From NCBI GenBank assembly GCA_039039985.1, contig JBCCOV010000154.1:1-12664 (forward strand): 12,664 bases of DNA, read 5' to 3'. Below the pieces are notes generated by a model. That model had not been told where the DNA came from and made no database searches. It worked only from the letters and a program-made list of their open reading frames with translations. Position 1 is the first letter of the stretch; the number at the start of each line of letters is the position of its first letter. Positions 12,347 through 12,664 of the stretch are shown one piece after another. This stretch comes from JBCBWG01 sp039039985 (GTDB lineage Bacteria > Pseudomonadota > Alphaproteobacteria > Rhizobiales > Hyphomicrobiaceae). A program made the position numbers and the translations under genes.

Positions 12347-12664
12347 TTCGTTGCGCTACCGCTCGCGACAAGCGCTCGCTACTTGAGCGCGTTTTCGTTT
12401 GCGCTGTTCGCACGCTCGCGGGCTCGCGGCTCGAGCGCGGGCCAGCCGTCGGGCACGGAAGCAGGCCGCGACCGCGGCCCGGCGCGTTGCGCCGCCCCCG
12501 CGGAGGGCCTGGCCGAAGGCCAGAACAGCCCATGAGCGATAAACAACCCGCGCTGGCCAGCCGTCGGGCACGGAAGCAGGCCGCGACTGCGGCCGGGCGC
12601 GTTGCGCCGCCCCCGCGGAGGGCCCGGCCGCAGGCCGGAACAGCCCGTGAGCGAAAGCAAGCGC
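12347..12664 (+). repeat. GC-rich repeat, extended copy plus tandem unit running off the window
   Basis: An extension module at 12347-12441 matches the inverted copy at 4784-4878. It is followed by a core unit (CAGGCCGCGACCGCGGCCCG at about 12461) and a second unit whose linker CCAGCCGTCGGGCACGGAAG recurs after 115 bases (12443 and 12558). The units carry the ...CAGCCCGTGAGCGAAAGCAA end seen in the other copies, and the array continues past the right edge. Unlike the left-hand copies, these have CAGCC where those have TAGCC, which removes a stop codon from one frame. Confidence 0.85.

Noticed and set aside
12036..12660. Minus-strand frames over the right-hand repeat (for example 12036-12533 and 12379-12660)
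   Set aside because: Arg/Ala/Pro-rich readings of GC-rich repeat units; equivalent frames occur in the other copies, and no family is recognised.
1..12664. CRISPR array, tRNA, rRNA or insertion sequence
   Set aside because: The regular repeats have 113-117-bp periods with related contents throughout rather than short repeats and unique spacers. No tRNA-like fold, rRNA sequence, transposase or integrase was found.

Overview
The window looks like chromosomal DNA from a GC-rich Gram-negative bacterium, most likely an alphaproteobacterium. The grounds are the gene families (a HisD/HpsN paralogue, a cobalt-type nitrile hydratase, AtuA with DUF2848, a secreted TPR protein with a peptidoglycan-binding-like tail), tightly overlapping ATGA/GTGA gene junctions, and intergenic spacers filled with palindromic repeats, including the GTCATCCCGG...CCCGGGGTGAC type common in that class. 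No rRNA, tRNA, CRISPR array, transposase, integrase or phage gene was found. No transcriptional regulator or transporter is present either.

Layout. (1) Bases 1-282 are tandem copies of a roughly 115-bp GC-rich palindromic repeat. (2) 283-4303, plus strand: a catabolic-looking operon of a HpsN-type (HisD-family) dehydrogenase, an SDR oxidoreductase, a YpeA-type GNAT acetyltransferase and a VOC protein, with 4-bp overlaps at two junctions. After a 73-bp gap comes a D-2-hydroxyacid dehydrogenase. HpsN, SDR and a hydroxyacid dehydrogenase together suggest oxidation of a small hydroxylated acid or sulfonate (DHPS or sulfolactate are candidates), but no C-S lyase or transporter is in view. (3) 4304-4940 is a gene-free mosaic of inverted copies of the repeat and other perfect hairpins. 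(4) 6533-4941, minus strand: a complete cobalt-type nitrile hydratase operon (alpha, beta, activator). The activator probably starts at a TTG inside the end of the beta gene. A terminator-like hairpin lies upstream of alpha. (5) 7699-6692, minus strand: an orphan ClpP/SppA-like serine protease of the SDH_sah type, visibly richer in A+T than its neighbours. (6) 8547-7861 minus (DUF2848) faces 8659-10325 plus (AtuA family plus a small AtuA-like protein) across a 111-bp divergent promoter region holding a 12-bp perfect palindrome. (7) 10412-12028 plus: an exported TPR protein and an orphan dTDP-4-dehydrorhamnose reductase (RfbD). (8) 12029-12664: a strong rho-independent terminator followed by more copies of the repeat.

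The strongest leads are the uncharacterised AtuA/AtuA-like/DUF2848 module, the orphan SDH-like protease, and the repeat family. That family occurs in tandem at both window ends and as an inverted pair of about 200 bp enclosing the 4.9-12.3 kb block, with a 95-bp module about 94% identical by hand count. All function calls come from motif recognition by eye; no database search was run.
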